Below, piece by piece: positions 11,555 through 23,130 of a stretch of 64,000 nt of DNA. Below the pieces are notes generated by a model, which saw only the letters and a program-made list of their open reading frames with translations, had not been told where the DNA came from and made no database searches. A program made the position numbers and the translations under genes. The DNA lies in contig JBBMOL010000009.1 of NCBI GenBank assembly GCA_037954665.1, positions 1,364,001-1,428,000 on the forward strand, given 5' to 3'. This DNA is from Laguncularia racemosa. Its lineage: Eukaryota > Streptophyta > Magnoliopsida > Myrtales > Combretaceae. Position 1 is the first letter of the stretch, and every line of letters starts with the position of its first letter.

Positions 11555-12780
11555 TCATTGCTGACCTTCCGATCTTTCATCGACAATGACCATAATCCCT
11601 TCATCTAAAAATTGAACTTCTGAGATTTCTAACATGCCTTTCCCTGGATATTCCGCCAACTGATCTACTAAGGCTTGTCTTTTTACTGAATTCTTTACAT
11701 AAGTGATGTTGAACTCTAAAAGCAACATCTGCCATTTAGAGATTCTTCCCATCAAAACTGGCTTTTCTACTAGATATTGTAGTGGATCATGTTTGGTTAA
11801 TAACTCGATGGAATAATACAGGGTGTATTGTCGAAGCCTGTGCATTACCTATACCAAAGCACAGTAAGTCTTCTCAACTTTTGAATATCTCTATTCTCCT
11901 TCAATAAACTTCTTGCTTAGATAATATATAAGGTGCTCTTTTCTTTTTGTCTCATCGTTTTTCCCCAGTACACAACTCATGGAAAAGGCTTTTTCACATT
12001 CTGCATCCCATATTATTGTGGAATTCTTCTTCAAGAGCTTGAACAAAGGGCGACATTCATTAGGAAGTTGAGATATGCACTTAGCTATGTAGTTCAACAT
12101 TCCCAATAGACCCTTTACTTCTTTATAGGTCTATAGGGCTAGCATCTCAACAATTTCTTTTACCTTTTCCAAGTCTACTTTGATCCCCCTCTGACTAATA
12201 ATAAACCCCAAGAGCTTCCTTGATGTTACTCCAAACGTGCACTTCTCAGGATTTAGCTTTAATTGGAATTTTCTAAGCCTCTCAAATAATTTCCTGAGGA
12301 CTTTCACATGATCTTCCCCTTCACGAGACTTTGCAATCATATCAATGACGTACACCTCTACCTCTTTATGCATCATATCATGGAACAGTGCTACTATAGC
12401 TCGCTGATAAGTTGCCCCTGCATTCTTCAAACCAAAAGCATAACTTTATAGCAAACCTTCCCCATGTAGTGATGAACGTTGTTTTAATTTTGTCTTCTTC
12501 TAACATCTTAATCTAATTGTACCTTGAGAAACCATCTATAAAAGAGAAAAGGTAGTTTCTAATAGTGTTATCTACTAAGACGTTAATGTGTGGCAATGAG
12601 AAATTATCTTTTGGCATCGCTAGGTTCAAGTCTCTAAAATCAACACAAACTCGAACTTTCCCATTTTTCTTAAGGATAGGCACTACATTCGCCACCCATT
12701 TCGGATAATCCGATACCTCAATGAACTTGACTTCTAACAACTTCTTCACTTCTTCTTTGATTTTCAACAAAATGTAAGGT
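11555..12780 (-). pseudogene. Reverse transcriptase and RNase H/connection (Ogre-like)
   Basis: Four minus-strand pieces cover the RT. At 12770-12513 are KFIEVSDYPKWVANVVPILK, VCVDFRDLN and FIDGFSRYN. At 12430-12131 are ATYQRA and the catalytic box. At 12106-11891 is GMLNYIAKCISQLP, and at 11845-11555 are DPLQYL and GRISKWQMLLLEF. The catalytic YxDD box reads YVID, so the first aspartate of the pair is lost. Frame changes fall between the pieces (near 12470, 12115 and 11870). Confidence 0.85.
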
Positions 12781-14180
12781 CAAAACCTCCTAAGCTTTTT
12801 CTTTCTCGATCTAAAGTCTGCTTTAGTGGGAAACTTATGAACCACTATCAAAGGATCAAGCCCTAGTATATCCTTGTATAACCATGCGAACACGTCTAGA
12901 TACTCGGATAATAATTGCAACAATTCCCCCCCTATGTTCTTTTAACAAACCATTCCCAACCTTGATGTTCCTAGGGTTTTCATCTATACCCAAATTTACT
13001 TCAACAATTGGTTCATCAATGATAATTATGCCCTACTCAAATTGATGCCAACTCTTCTAAGTCTCATTCGACTTTTCGACTTCACCTCCGATGACTAACC
13101 TAATAGGGCCAAAGGTGATATCAACATTTTCATCGTTTATAAGCACAAGATACCCTCTTCATCAATTTCATTGGATTTGAGGAATAACACTAAATAGGAA
13201 AGCAAATAAGTAGTAGAAGAAAACGCATGAAGAGAAAAAGAAATTCAAAACTTTATTCATGGTGAGAGAAATATTTATTGTCTATCAAGACTGAACTAAA
13301 TTATGCTAGAATAGTAAAGATGAATTAAATGCTTCTCATGACCTTATCTTTAGTCTAAAGAGACCTATTACTATTGATTGGGACCGAGAACCAATTGTTC
13401 AATTGGCCTTTGATGATACTATCTTCTGTCATGCTGACAATGCATTACCAGTTAAATGAGTCAATTAACTTGAGTAATTTTGACTGTTGGGTATAAGCTA
13501 GTGCTGGAAATGCGTTACTAATGTCTGCAAACTCTAGTTAATCATGGTATAACTTCTCGCCTCTATTCCTCTTCATTTTCTACTTCATCTTCTCGATCTC
13601 TTAATGAGTCGGTTTGTACCCTAACCTAAACGTGCCTATATGTGGTTAAATTGAGACCGACTCTTCATTTGTTGCCACATAAAAACCATAAAAAATTTGA
13701 AATCCCAGTTCTTCCACCTCTTCGCTCTTAATATATGCAATGGTCGTCTCTCTGTATATGGCATAATCTTGCTCCCCCAACACTATCATAACCTGGCCAT
13801 TAGACATAAACTTGACCTTTTGGTGTAGGCTGGATGGTACAACTTAAGTTGAGTGTATCCAAGGCCTTCCTAATAGCAAATTGAAAGACTTTAATATGTC
13901 TAGCACTTGGAAGGGAATTATGAACCCCTATAGACTAATTTCAACCTGCAATTCAACTTCCTTTAGTATCTCTCTCTTAGACCCATCGAAAGCTCGCACA
14001 ATGATCGAGTTAGGCTTCAATTATGATGTGTCTATCCCTAGTAGGTTCAACGTAGACAGTAGACACACATTCAAAAATGAGTTAATCAGTACTTAAGCCA
14101 CGCCATGTCTTTGCACTTAATTATAATAAATAGTGGTTTAGTGTGCTAGTCACCCTCTTCTCCTAACTCTTCTTACAAGA
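12781..14180 (-). pseudogene. Protease domain and linker to RT (Ogre-like)
   Basis: At 14090-13700 the minus strand reads IIVRAFDGSKREI, then IIPFQVLDI and LLLGRPWIHS, the flap and C-terminal parts of a retropepsin-type protease. The catalytic aspartate region just upstream (about 14100-14180) is degenerate. From 13600 to 12781 the linker towards RT keeps only short recognisable runs such as ITFGPIRLV and IVEVNLGIDENPR. Stops are frequent throughout. Confidence 0.7.
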
Positions 14181-14187
14181 AGGCTAT

Positions 14188-14616
14188 TTAATCTATAGCA
14201 AAGATAGAATTGATTACTAAACCTAATTTCTCAACTGAAATACCTTTGGGAACCTTGAATTTTTGAAGTAATTTCATAAGTGCCTTATGATGCAATTCAG
14301 AGGACAAAAGAAGGCCCATCAAGGAGATTTGAGTAGGGACCTTTGCCAACCAATCCATGATCTTGTATTTACTAGCCTTTATGATCCTCTTAAGGGGGTT
14401 TTGATCCCTTACTTTCCCTCTATCATTAGGCCCAAGAACCCCTTTAGAGGACAGTTTCATAGTAGCCTTCCTTTTAATCTCCTTAGTCGAATCATATACT
14501 CTCCCCAAACAGGTCAATCCTCCTATCATCGGGGGTACCTTCATGATTTGATTTATATCTTGGTAATTCAATGGTGTAGCATTATAATTCTCTAATGGCA
14601 TCGAAATGTTGAACAC
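14188..14616 (-). pseudogene. Gag-protease linker of the Ogre-like element
   Basis: A 142-residue minus frame contains KASKYKIMDWLAKVPTQISL, then LLLSSELHHKALMKLLQKF and VPKGISVEKL. This block is typical of the segment upstream of the protease in Tat/Ogre polyproteins (pattern YKI.DWL.KTP..ISL). Its biochemical role is not established. It is one of the longest uninterrupted frames left in this element. Confidence 0.75.
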
Positions 14617-15045
14617 AAACTTCTTAAGCTGAATGGTGATTGTCCCCTACTCCTGTTTGGGGTATTCAAAGGTGAAAGACTTGGGGTTAACTCCCACCAT
14701 ACCTACCATTTGCTCAAATTTCTCTTCCTAACTTCTAGGGTCATCCTCTTCCTTGAAATTCAAGCCCTAGCCTGTAGGTGGTGCATCTATGTAGACTCTT
14801 GGCACGAATGAATAGTCTACCAGATATTCCAATGTCCCAAATGGCTTTCCTAGTGTATTGACGGTAGGATCACCCACTAGATACCTTCTTCTTAACTCGT
14901 TCTATGTGCAGTTCTTCTTTGGCTTAGTGTTCATCGTGGCTTGAATATCTTCTTTCTTTACTTTCCCTTCCTTGAGTAGTTAGTAAATTACGGGTCTGGT
15001 TCTGGTCTGGTCTCCGAGGTTTCTTATATCCTGTAAGTGACCTTT

Positions 15046-16456
15046 CTACTTCAAGTTCCATGTTATCTGCTCTAATGTGATAGGTAGCTCATATAGATCT
15101 ATCCCTAGCCCATGTTCTTCAGCAATGATCACATTGACGGAAGCCCTATGGCTTGGCATGGGATTGCCATTAATATTAGGTGCTAGAGCCTCTACAAAGT
15201 CCAATTGAACCAATTTAACATCTATGAGGTCTTGTATCTTAATCCTCAACCTCCAACAGCTATCCATAGAGTGCCCCTCTTGCCCCAAATGATACTCACA
15301 ACGAAGGTTTAGGTTATAATATTTAGGTTTGTAGTAATCAAGAGGTACCTCAAAATTCAACAAATTCTCATCTCGAAGACGCTAGAGAACTTGACTTAAA
15401 GGGATAGGGATTCTAGTGAACTGCCTTCTTCATTGGCATTGGTCCAGATCTTACTTGGGAATATTTCGGTTCGTCTTAATGGTTAATTGTGGCATTAGCT
15501 TAACATGATTCCCTATGGTTACCATACTGATGGTTGTTTCCTTACCCTTACTAATTGGCCTTGGATGTGTGACTTTCTTTTCTACCTCTTCCAAAATGGG
15601 GAGCCTCCTCGAAAAGATTGCATTCTCGATATAGCATCCAGCATCTACTATCTCTGCAAAACTTGCAGCAACATGCCCTACTAAATGCTGGTAGTAAGGC
15701 TTACTTAAGGCATTGACGAACATGTAAGTCAGATTCTTCTTAAGTAGGAGGGTAGTTATTTTGGTAGCCATACCCCTCCACCGTTATGCATATTCCTTTA
15801 AAAACTCGTTACTCTTCTTTTTACATATTATTCAGGTCCCAAATGGATGTAGCTGATTCAACATTAAACTTATACTAGTTATAGAAGACCTTTACCAGTT
15901 TATCCTATGTTTCCATCTCATTCAAATCTAGTTGGGCATATCATGCCAGAGTTAGCCCAGTTCAAGTGTCCTAAAAGTTTTGCACCAACTGCTTGCACTT
16001 GGTATATTTAGCCATTTTTCTAATATAAAGTCTAGCATGGAGCTTCGGGCAGCCTGTACCATCATACTTTTCAAAATCTGGGATTTTGAACTTATCAGGG
16101 AATTTCTCCTCTTCATAAATGGGTAGGTTAACTAGATTGGTCTGGTTAAATCCATCGGTTCCCTCAAAAACCCTCATCTTCTCATGGAACTTTTAGAGTA
16201 GCTTCTTTCCCATATCCCGTTATTTCTCCTCAAACTCCCTCCTTAAACTTTCACCACTATCATTTCCCAACGCATCCCCAAGGTTTGAATTAACAGCTTG
16301 TTGAGGCTCAATCTGATCTGCTTGGACGGCTTTGTTAACATGGATTCGGTTGATGGTGTATGTTAGGGTCTGCATTTGCGTAGTAAGTTGTAACATAGTC
16401 TGTTTGAGAGCTATAACTCTCTTATCAGGGTTGCCACTACCAATGTTTTCAACCAT
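15046..16456 (-). pseudogene. Gag (capsid/nucleocapsid) of the Ogre-like element
   Basis: Minus-strand pieces in order: 16456-16220 (N-terminal helical region with LKQTMLQLTTQMQTL), 16177-15971 (FPDKFKIPDFEKYDGTGCPK, the retrotransposon gag start), 15771-15451, and 15363-15046. The last has a zinc-knuckle-like CEYHLGQEGHSMDSC followed by KIQDLIDVKLV. Gag would form the particle and bind the element RNA. The start at 16456 is the first ATG of the frame. Stops and frameshifts separate the pieces, and 14617-15045 continues the linker in a broken form. Confidence 0.8.
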
Positions 16457-16875
16457 TTTAGCTCTTAAGCGAGTGATAATCAGGCTTATGAGAAGGCTTA
16501 CCTACTTGGTGTTATCTTTGAGATCTTTAACATGATCTAAATCCATTAGATTTATTTAAATCCATGAATTTTCTTTTCCTTTTCCTTGTGTTTTATTTAT
16601 TTATTTATTTTGTTATTATTATATATATATTTTTTCTTATTTTTTTTAATTCGCATAAGGACATATATAAATACTTACATGGCAATAATGGATAAATACT
16701 ATGACAAATTAGAATTGAATAGTAATGTGGCACATAATTTGACTTGTAAAACTATAATCTCTTATTAATGTTTAAATAATTAGATGACCTAAAAAGTGTA
16801 AAGTTCTATCTAAACTAAGGGAAAATAAACTTGTAAACTCCTTTTTTTTATATTTTTATATAAGACCTAACTATA
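16457..16875. other. Spacer between ORF1 and gag of the Ogre-like element
   Basis: AT-rich, with ATTT repeats near 16593-16612 and TA/T runs to 16660. No coding similarity was seen on the minus strand. It separates the ORF1 tail from the gag start. Confidence 0.5.
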
Positions 16876-17555
16876 CTATGCTTTTCTCCTATATTGGCTA
16901 GGTCAAATCGCTTCTACTTCTTCCATCAATTGTCGGATTCACTCATCCATTTCTTTCAATTGGTCTTTTAAGTATTGGACAGCCCATTGGGATTTCCCAT
17001 GATTCTTTTTCTAGCAATCTGCAGCCTTCTTCCATTTTTGATATAGGGCCTCTACCTTTGCTCATATGGTGGCTCTGTATCCCTCCTCTTTTGGCATCAG
17101 ATTCTACAATTTTGGCTCATGCTTGAACACATCGGGAGACTTATATTATGCTTGACTAGTGTTCTTCATAAAATCGCAAATGAATTCTTGAGTAGCCCTA
17201 TATGCCCCAATCCTTCCATCTAGCTCACCCAGGTCTACTATTTTCTTCACCTCCCTATTCTCCCATAACTCCTTGATATTATTGAGGTAGGCAATCTTGG
17301 TTGCTAGTAGTATGTTAGCATCTTGATAGTTGAAGGTTACTCATTCCAATGATCCTATGTAGGTAATTTCTTGTAGGGGTCCTAACTGTCTTACAACTTG
17401 GGCTGGGAAGTAACCTGTACGGCCCATAATACCAATTAGAGGCATGCCTAGATACTCTTGACATTCAAGTATGGCTTTTGTGCAATGGTTCCACCTAGCC
17501 ATCCAGGCGATATCTCCCAACTCAATCATCTTGAGTAGCCTACACCATTGCCTAG
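16876..17555 (-). pseudogene. ORF1 distal part (plant-mobile-domain/DUF7745-like), Ogre-like element
   Basis: The minus strand at 17541-17341 reads RQWCRLLKMIELGDIAWMAR, then GMPLIGIMGRTGYFPAQVVR and QLG. This agrees with the second half of the ORF1 domain of Tat/Ogre elements (pattern VPLIG..G.I.Y.P.LV.RQ). From 17340 to 16876 a charged, helix-rich tail follows (LDGRIGAYRATQEFICDFMK, then WKKAADC). The function of this protein is not known. The open frame that reaches 17625 takes its first 20 or so residues from the hAT insertion and not from ORF1. Confidence 0.7.
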
Positions 17556-17563
17556 TTGATGTG

Positions 17564-18520
17564 TAGGGTTGGGAATACAGGGCAGGCCATGTGGGTTGGC
17601 CCGCATAACCCGCAAATTTTTGCAAGTCGAGTTAGGGAAATTTAACCTACAACTAGTGCGGGCTATTTTGATCCGCCACGCGTAGCCCGTGGGTTAGCCT
17701 GCGTAGCCTTCACTTAAGAAAAAAAGAACTGACTAAACAAGGATAGTTGGACAGGACATGGGTGTAGTCATAGGCCCACAGGGTAGATCGTAGTCACACT
17801 GCATAGTAGGCAAATGTGTCTCGTTAGTCGTCAGTCGTCATCATCTAGGAGATTGGGCTGGGAGTTTTACTATCATTTTTAGGTCAATCTCTCTCCTCAA
17901 AACCATCCATCTCTCTCTTTCCCCACCTCTCAGTTGATCTGCTCAATCTTAGCCAACGAAGTAAGTTCTAGGGGAAAAAAAACGAAAAACTCACTTAGTG
18001 TCTCGGTCAGTCTCTTAGTCACTGTCATCTCCTCATATCTATCTCCACTCTCCACTATCCATAGATCGAACTAGAGTTGTAACAAAAAAAAAGAAGTTGA
18101 AATAATTTAAGATGAATACCAATATTTCAAGTGCATATTCATTCAACTATTAAATTTTAGTATTCAATTTGGGTTATAATTATAAATTTGTCAAAATGAT
18201 AATATTTCAATTTTCCACTTAAAATGAAATTAAATAGGTTCTTTTAGATTTTTTTTTATAAAATATGTATTGCCTTAATATCAAAATTCAAAAGATGCAA
18301 GTTGAACTTGAAGTATTAAACCACCACATTAATTTTGCAATTTAAAAAAAAATTCTATGTGCGGGGCTAGCTGGCTCGCATTGGCTTGAGGGGCGAGGTG
18401 GAGCGAGTCAACTTCTTCGACCCGTAGCATGTGCGGGCCATCGTGGGTTAGCCCACCCCGACCCGCGGGTCAATGTAAGTCAAGGTGGGCCAACTTGTTT
18501 GGCCCGCTTTCCAAGCTCTA
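17564..18520. mobile_element. Non-autonomous hAT transposon (957 bp) inside ORF1
   Basis: The block is flanked by the 8-bp duplication TTGATGTG (17556-17563 and 18521-18528). The ends are inverted: left TAGGGTTGGGAATACAGGGC, right (reverse complement) TAGAGCTTGGAAAGCGGGCC. Both end regions carry GC-rich repeats of GGCCCGC and GGGTTAGCCC type against an AT-rich centre. An 8-bp target duplication and TAGGG..-type ends are hallmarks of hAT elements. No transposase frame is present. On both sides the sequence returns to ORF1 of the Ogre-like element. Confidence 0.85.
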
Positions 18521-18528
18521 TTGATGTG

Positions 18529-19341
18529 CTACTAGGTAACTTAACTCGAGTAGCAAGGTTATCCACTATGTCTGCTTGTGAAGCTATAGACCCCTTCATC
18601 AATTCTACTCCAAATGCCTCGATATAGCTAATAAACCTTACTATTAACAAGGTGGGCCCTCCCTTGAAAATTCCATAACCTTGTTGCTTCACAAAATTCA
18701 GGGCCTAGATCTGTTTTGCTAATATTGCCGGGACGTAGGACTTACTTGTCAAAAATTGAGAAACTAATTCAGCTACCCTAAAATGGACATGTTGATGCAA
18801 ATGCCACCAGTATGGATATGTTGATGCGGTTCCTTTGCCAGTCATCATACCCTCTATAAAAAATATCCCACCCATCGAGATATATTGATGAATATGCATA
18901 CCAATTGCCTAATGTGGAAAATTGGATACATTTTTCTTTGCATTTAGTTAGTGCTTTGGCAATTTCACTTTTCTTGATTCTTAATAGATGGTAGAATACA
19001 TTTATCGGTTGGGCTTCTAAGTTTTAGGTCACTATTCCATTTTCCATAGCAAGGGCCCTAAGCAATTGGGTATACTCCTCTAAGGTAAGTGCCAATTTGT
19101 AAGGCCCAAAATCGAATGATGATGACCCAGAATACCAAAAATGAGCTAATACTCTGATAAGATCCCACTTGAGTTGCAACTTCATTAGAGAAATTACTTG
19201 ACCAATCTTTTGCATGGTACAATCCTAATGTTCTTGATTGAATGTGTTAAACCATCTACCCAAAGTTTTTGCGGGATAGGCATATTAGTCCATGTGGATC
19301 TTGTTGACATAACTTGACTGATTTTCAATTTGGTGCTCCAT
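18529..19341 (-). pseudogene. ORF1 proximal part (plant-mobile-domain/DUF7745-like), Ogre-like element
   Basis: An ATG at 19341 opens a frame (MEHQIENQ) that, past stops, reads WDLIRVLAHFWYSGSSSFDF, then GPYKLALTLEEYTQLL. This is the FxFG...TLEEY signature of the plant mobile domain family found in extra ORFs of Ogre/Tat elements and in some plant host proteins. Further pieces lie at 18899-18705 and 18692-18529. The ORF lies between the 5' LTR and gag, as in Ogre. It is interrupted by at least two stops, several frame changes and the hAT insertion. Confidence 0.75.
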
Positions 19342-20249
19342 TTTGCTACAAATTAGAACAAGAAAAGAAGAAAGACCAAAATTTTACAAAACTGAAGAAA
19401 AATAAATATAGGAAAAAGAGATTACAAAGACTATGATTTTTTAACATTAATAGGGTTGTAGCTTTATACTCGCAGTGTTACATTACTTTTCATTTGTAGA
19501 GAAACAAACAAAACAAAGCATAAAATAAGAATAGATAAAGAAATAAATAAAATGTTCATGCACAGGAATGAGGGCAAGTTCTAAAGGTCCTCCGGCTCTA
19601 TAACTGGTGGTTACATCAAAGCTTGGGGTGGAATCGCCTAATCGTCGTCAAGCGATGGTATACACCACTACAACTTGATGGGTACACAATGACGTTCCAT
19701 CTTAATTTTCTAAATGGCTAAGGTCCGAACATATCTAGACATGCATAAAAAAGAAATTCCATGGTGGCCCATTGGGTCCCCTTTCCTTTTTCCTTTTCTT
19801 CTTTTCTTTCTTTTTTCTTTTTTCTCTGCATCACTCAAAACTTAGTTAGTACCACTATTTACAAAAATAATTGGCAAGATGTAAAAAATTAAGAAAGAAA
19901 TATACAAGAAATTAAGGCCTTTTAGATATATTCAGGAAAATTATTACATGGCTAGCCCACTTTTGAAAAGAGGTCCCCAGTAAAGTCGTCATCCTATTAA
20001 TTCTAGCTTTTGATCATTTTCTTCAATTTTAATTTATACTAAATCCTACCCTTTTAATATAAATTACTCAACTAAACTAAAGAAAATTAATTTTTAAAAG
20101 GAGTTACTATCAACCTAAGTTGAAAAATAAAGTTAAGGTTAATTAGGTGGATTAACTTTAATGAGCTACTAATCTACGAATTTTCCTAAAAAATATTTTA
20201 GAAAAATATGAACCAGAGATACTGGATTTGGGAGCTAACTTATTAAAAC
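19342..20249 (-). other. 5' leader of the Ogre-like element
   Basis: No coding similarity. A polypyrimidine tract at about 19785-19830 is a long purine run on the sense (minus) strand. The segment at 19650-19690 repeats a motif from the LTR (AGCGATGGTATACACCACTA), described in the findings. Confidence 0.5.
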
Positions 20250-20263
20250 TTGAATGGTTACCA
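20250..20263 (-). other. Putative primer-binding site of the Ogre-like element
   Basis: Directly after the 5' LTR end (minus strand ..TTTTACA) comes TGGTAACCATTCAAG. TGG at this position fits a tRNA 3' CCA end. The remaining bases do not clearly match the initiator-Met site, so the tRNA is not assigned. Confidence 0.5.
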
Positions 20264-22659
20264 TGTAAAATTTTTAAGAATATTTGCTAAAAGATCTTTA
20301 TGTTCTTTTTTGTATTTTTCAAGTATTTGTTACTATATATTATATTAGATTATGAATCTATGCTAAAAAAAAAAAAAACTAATGTTTGAAGTTTGTTGTA
20401 CTATTTTTCTAAAGTAATCTAAAGTTTTTATTTTATCAAGGTAATAACATAAAGTCTTTATTTATTTACTTTTTCTAAAGTTTTTTTTTTATCTTATTTA
20501 TTTTTCTAAAGTTTTTATCTTATTTAATTTTTATAAATTTTTTAATATATTTAATTTTTCTAACATAAAGTTTTATTTTATTATGGTTATTTTTCCTAAC
20601 CTAAAGTTTATATTTCATTATGGTTATTTTTCCTAACCTAAAATTTTTATTTTATTATGCATGTCTCAAAGGTGCCCACGTACCCGCTCATCGAAATCAA
20701 ATCATCCGTAGTTACTTTTTCATTTTATAAAATTTTAGTTCGTTGATTAATTTTATTTAATGAAAAAAGCTAGGTTTACGTTATTTAATCAAGAGAATTT
20801 TATTAAGAAAATTCCTAAATGACCTAGATTTATTATATGATATTTTTGAAAAACCTAAGATAACCTAAGTTTTGAAAACATCATATTGAATTTTTATTTA
20901 GAAAAAACTATAAATGATAAAACCCTAAATTGCTAAATTTTAATAGAAAATTTTTCTTTATTTATTTATTTTTTGTATTTTTATATTTTCTTTATTCCCA
21001 TTCCACATTATTCCTAAAAATTTAATTAAAAAACTTTATACTACAAAAAAAATATTTTTTTATTTTTATCATTTTCACTTTTTATTGAATTTTTTTTTCT
21101 AAATTTTTATTTATACTAAGGATTTTTACTTATTTATTTTGATTTTCTAAATTTTTCATTTTTTTCTAAGATCCTAGTTTATACTAAAAAATCTATTTAT
21201 TTTATTATTTTTATTTCTAATACCTTGGCTTATATTAAAGATTTTTTATTTCCCTTTTTTATTTTATATTTCTTTAAATAATTTTATTTAATTAATTGTT
21301 TTTAGATTTTTATTTTTTGCCATTGAGCGATGGTATACACTACAATAACTCAATTGTTACTCTAAATTTTTTGCCATCACCAATTGAATTGCTAAAATGG
21401 ACAAGTGTTGAGTCACACGTGGATATAGTATCTATAGACATAGGTCGGATCGGGTCAAATTAGGTCACATCAGGTTGTGAATCGAATCACGAGTACGACA
21501 GTTGGGGGTCTTCATTTGAGGCACTCTAATCACCATTAAGGGCAACTGAGGGGTGGTTCCTTAGGTTTTTTAGGGTGTAAATTCTAAATTTGAGACCATT
21601 TTCACTTGAAGGAGAGCCTAAGGTAGTGTTTCGAGGAGTGGCCAATAGTCTTGATTGTGGGTGTCTATTATTAGCAGTTTCCGGGGTGTTGTCAAACTGA
21701 GGAGGTAGCATTCCTAAATCTAGGGGTTGTTAACGATTGATTAATACCTAAATGGGGGTGTGTAGTGGTATGTGTGTGGTGTTTCGTGCGGTGGAGGTGA
21801 TGGCCAGTGACGAGAAAATGGGTCTCAAATGGGGCTTTAGGAAGTGCAACTTATAGTGGTTGTTTTTGGTGATTTTCCCAACCTCCTTCAACTTCTAGGG
21901 ATCTTATAATATTTATAGATGCCATTGATAAGCTTGGTACACCTTGGATAGACTTGAATCCCATTTGAAGGTAAAGCTCTATTTTTCCTCTGATTTGTTT
22001 TTAGTTAGAATAATGTTAATCTTTGTTTCCAATGTGATGTTTATCAATCTATTAGTTTAATAATGATGGATTTGTGTCAAAAACCGAGCTTGGAGCGGTC
22101 GGATTCACCTTCATCCCTCTTGTCATTTTCGACTGAAGGTTGAAGACGATCATGTGCGAGGCACTTGATTTTCTTCAGCCAATCACGTGCTGCCATGTAG
22201 CAACCTAGAGAAAAAAAAAATGAAAATGGCGTAAAGTGCCTCCTTGCAGATTTGAACTTGTGACCTTACTCTCCCTCACATGCAACCAAGCGCCTACACA
22301 GACTAACCGAGTTGGCCCTTTTCTTGGTTTATTATTACAATCAATTTGTATTTCAACCAACTGCCTTGATTGATTTTTGTTAGTTTGTGATTCCCAAGTT
22401 TAATTTAGAGACCCATATCTCCTTACCTTTGTTGAAAATATTGATATTTTGTTATTTTTATATTTATTTATTATTATTATTATTATTTTAAATTTTATTT
22501 TTTTCTTAAAAACTTTATTATTTTTTTCTTATTATTAGTATTCTTTTATTATTATTATTATTATTATCATTTTTTATCTCGTAAACCACACTTTTTATTA
22601 TTACTATTGTTTTTATTTTAAAAAACGAATCTAGATAGGGGCAAAATGGATTGTCTACA
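20264..22659 (-). repeat. 5' LTR of the Ogre-like element
   Basis: This 2396-bp copy matches 4704-7150. Here the terminal dinucleotides are intact: TG at 20264 and CA at 22658-22659, which gives TGTAGACA at the minus-strand start. It lies next to the PBS, which defines it as the 5' copy. Substitutions between the copies are frequent, so the insertion is not recent. A date would need an alignment. Confidence 0.85.
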
Positions 22660-22689
22660 CACCATAAAACTCATTCAAGTCATGCACCA

Positions 22690-23130
22690 ATATATCTTAA
22701 TCTTTAAGAATTAAGGTGTGAATTTTTTTTTTCTCTTTAGTATTAACAAAGGATTCTTCAATCCAAGATTTGACATTAACAATCGCAAGTAAAGGTTCCT
22801 TTAGAGCTTCGTCATTTTCCTCAATGGTTTTAAGAACACCCTCTCTGATCACTATTGCCTACTTGTTTGAGCATAAGAAGGTATGATGGCCATACTTCAA
22901 ACATTTAAGGTACTTCAAACTTTAGCTTCATACCATTTGCCTTAGCTTAATGGCTCTAGGTTCACTTAATTCAACCTTGCTAAGCTCTCCTTCCTTAAGT
23001 TTCTCACTAGAATAATTCTATTCAAACTTAAGCTCAACATTGATCCTCAATACACCCTTTAGATGACCTTCTAAAGCTTTTATATTGATGCTCCGTAAAG
23101 ATTCTCATCCAATTAGTGAAGTGGTGAATT
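22690..23130 (-). pseudogene. Ty3/gypsy gag zinc-knuckle fragment
   Basis: On the minus strand a short segment reads KYGHHTFLCSNK, stop, AIVIREGVLKTIEENDE. This resembles the CCHC region and following acidic linker of gypsy Gag proteins (CxxCxxxGHxxxxC.NK). The first cysteines lie near 22920 in LKCLKYG. Farther right (to about 23130) only a short possible run, HHFTNWMRIFTE, is seen. No LTR could be tied to it. It probably belongs to an older element disrupted by the neighbouring insertions. Confidence 0.5.

Larger units (their letters stand above)
4704..22659 (-). mobile_element. Ogre/Tat-like Ty3/gypsy LTR retrotransposon, degraded, with nested insertions
   Basis: Two long direct repeats (4704-7150 and 20264-22659) flank about 13 kb with minus-strand gag, protease, reverse transcriptase, RNase H and integrase remnants in gypsy order (RT before IN). 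The large size, 2.4-kb LTRs, an extra ORF upstream of gag, an archaeal-type RNase H and a tandem array between pol and the 3' LTR are features known from the Tat/Ogre lineage. Every frame is interrupted by stops, so this copy looks dead. It hosts three insertions: 8715-9367, 9730-10603 and 17564-18520. No matching 5-bp target-site duplication was found (left flank TAACC, right flank CACCA), and the left terminus reads CA where TG is expected. Confidence 0.85.

Noticed and set aside
17341..17625. 94-codon minus frame taken as one gene
   Set aside because: Its first 20 or so residues come from the hAT element; only the part left of 17556 belongs to ORF1.
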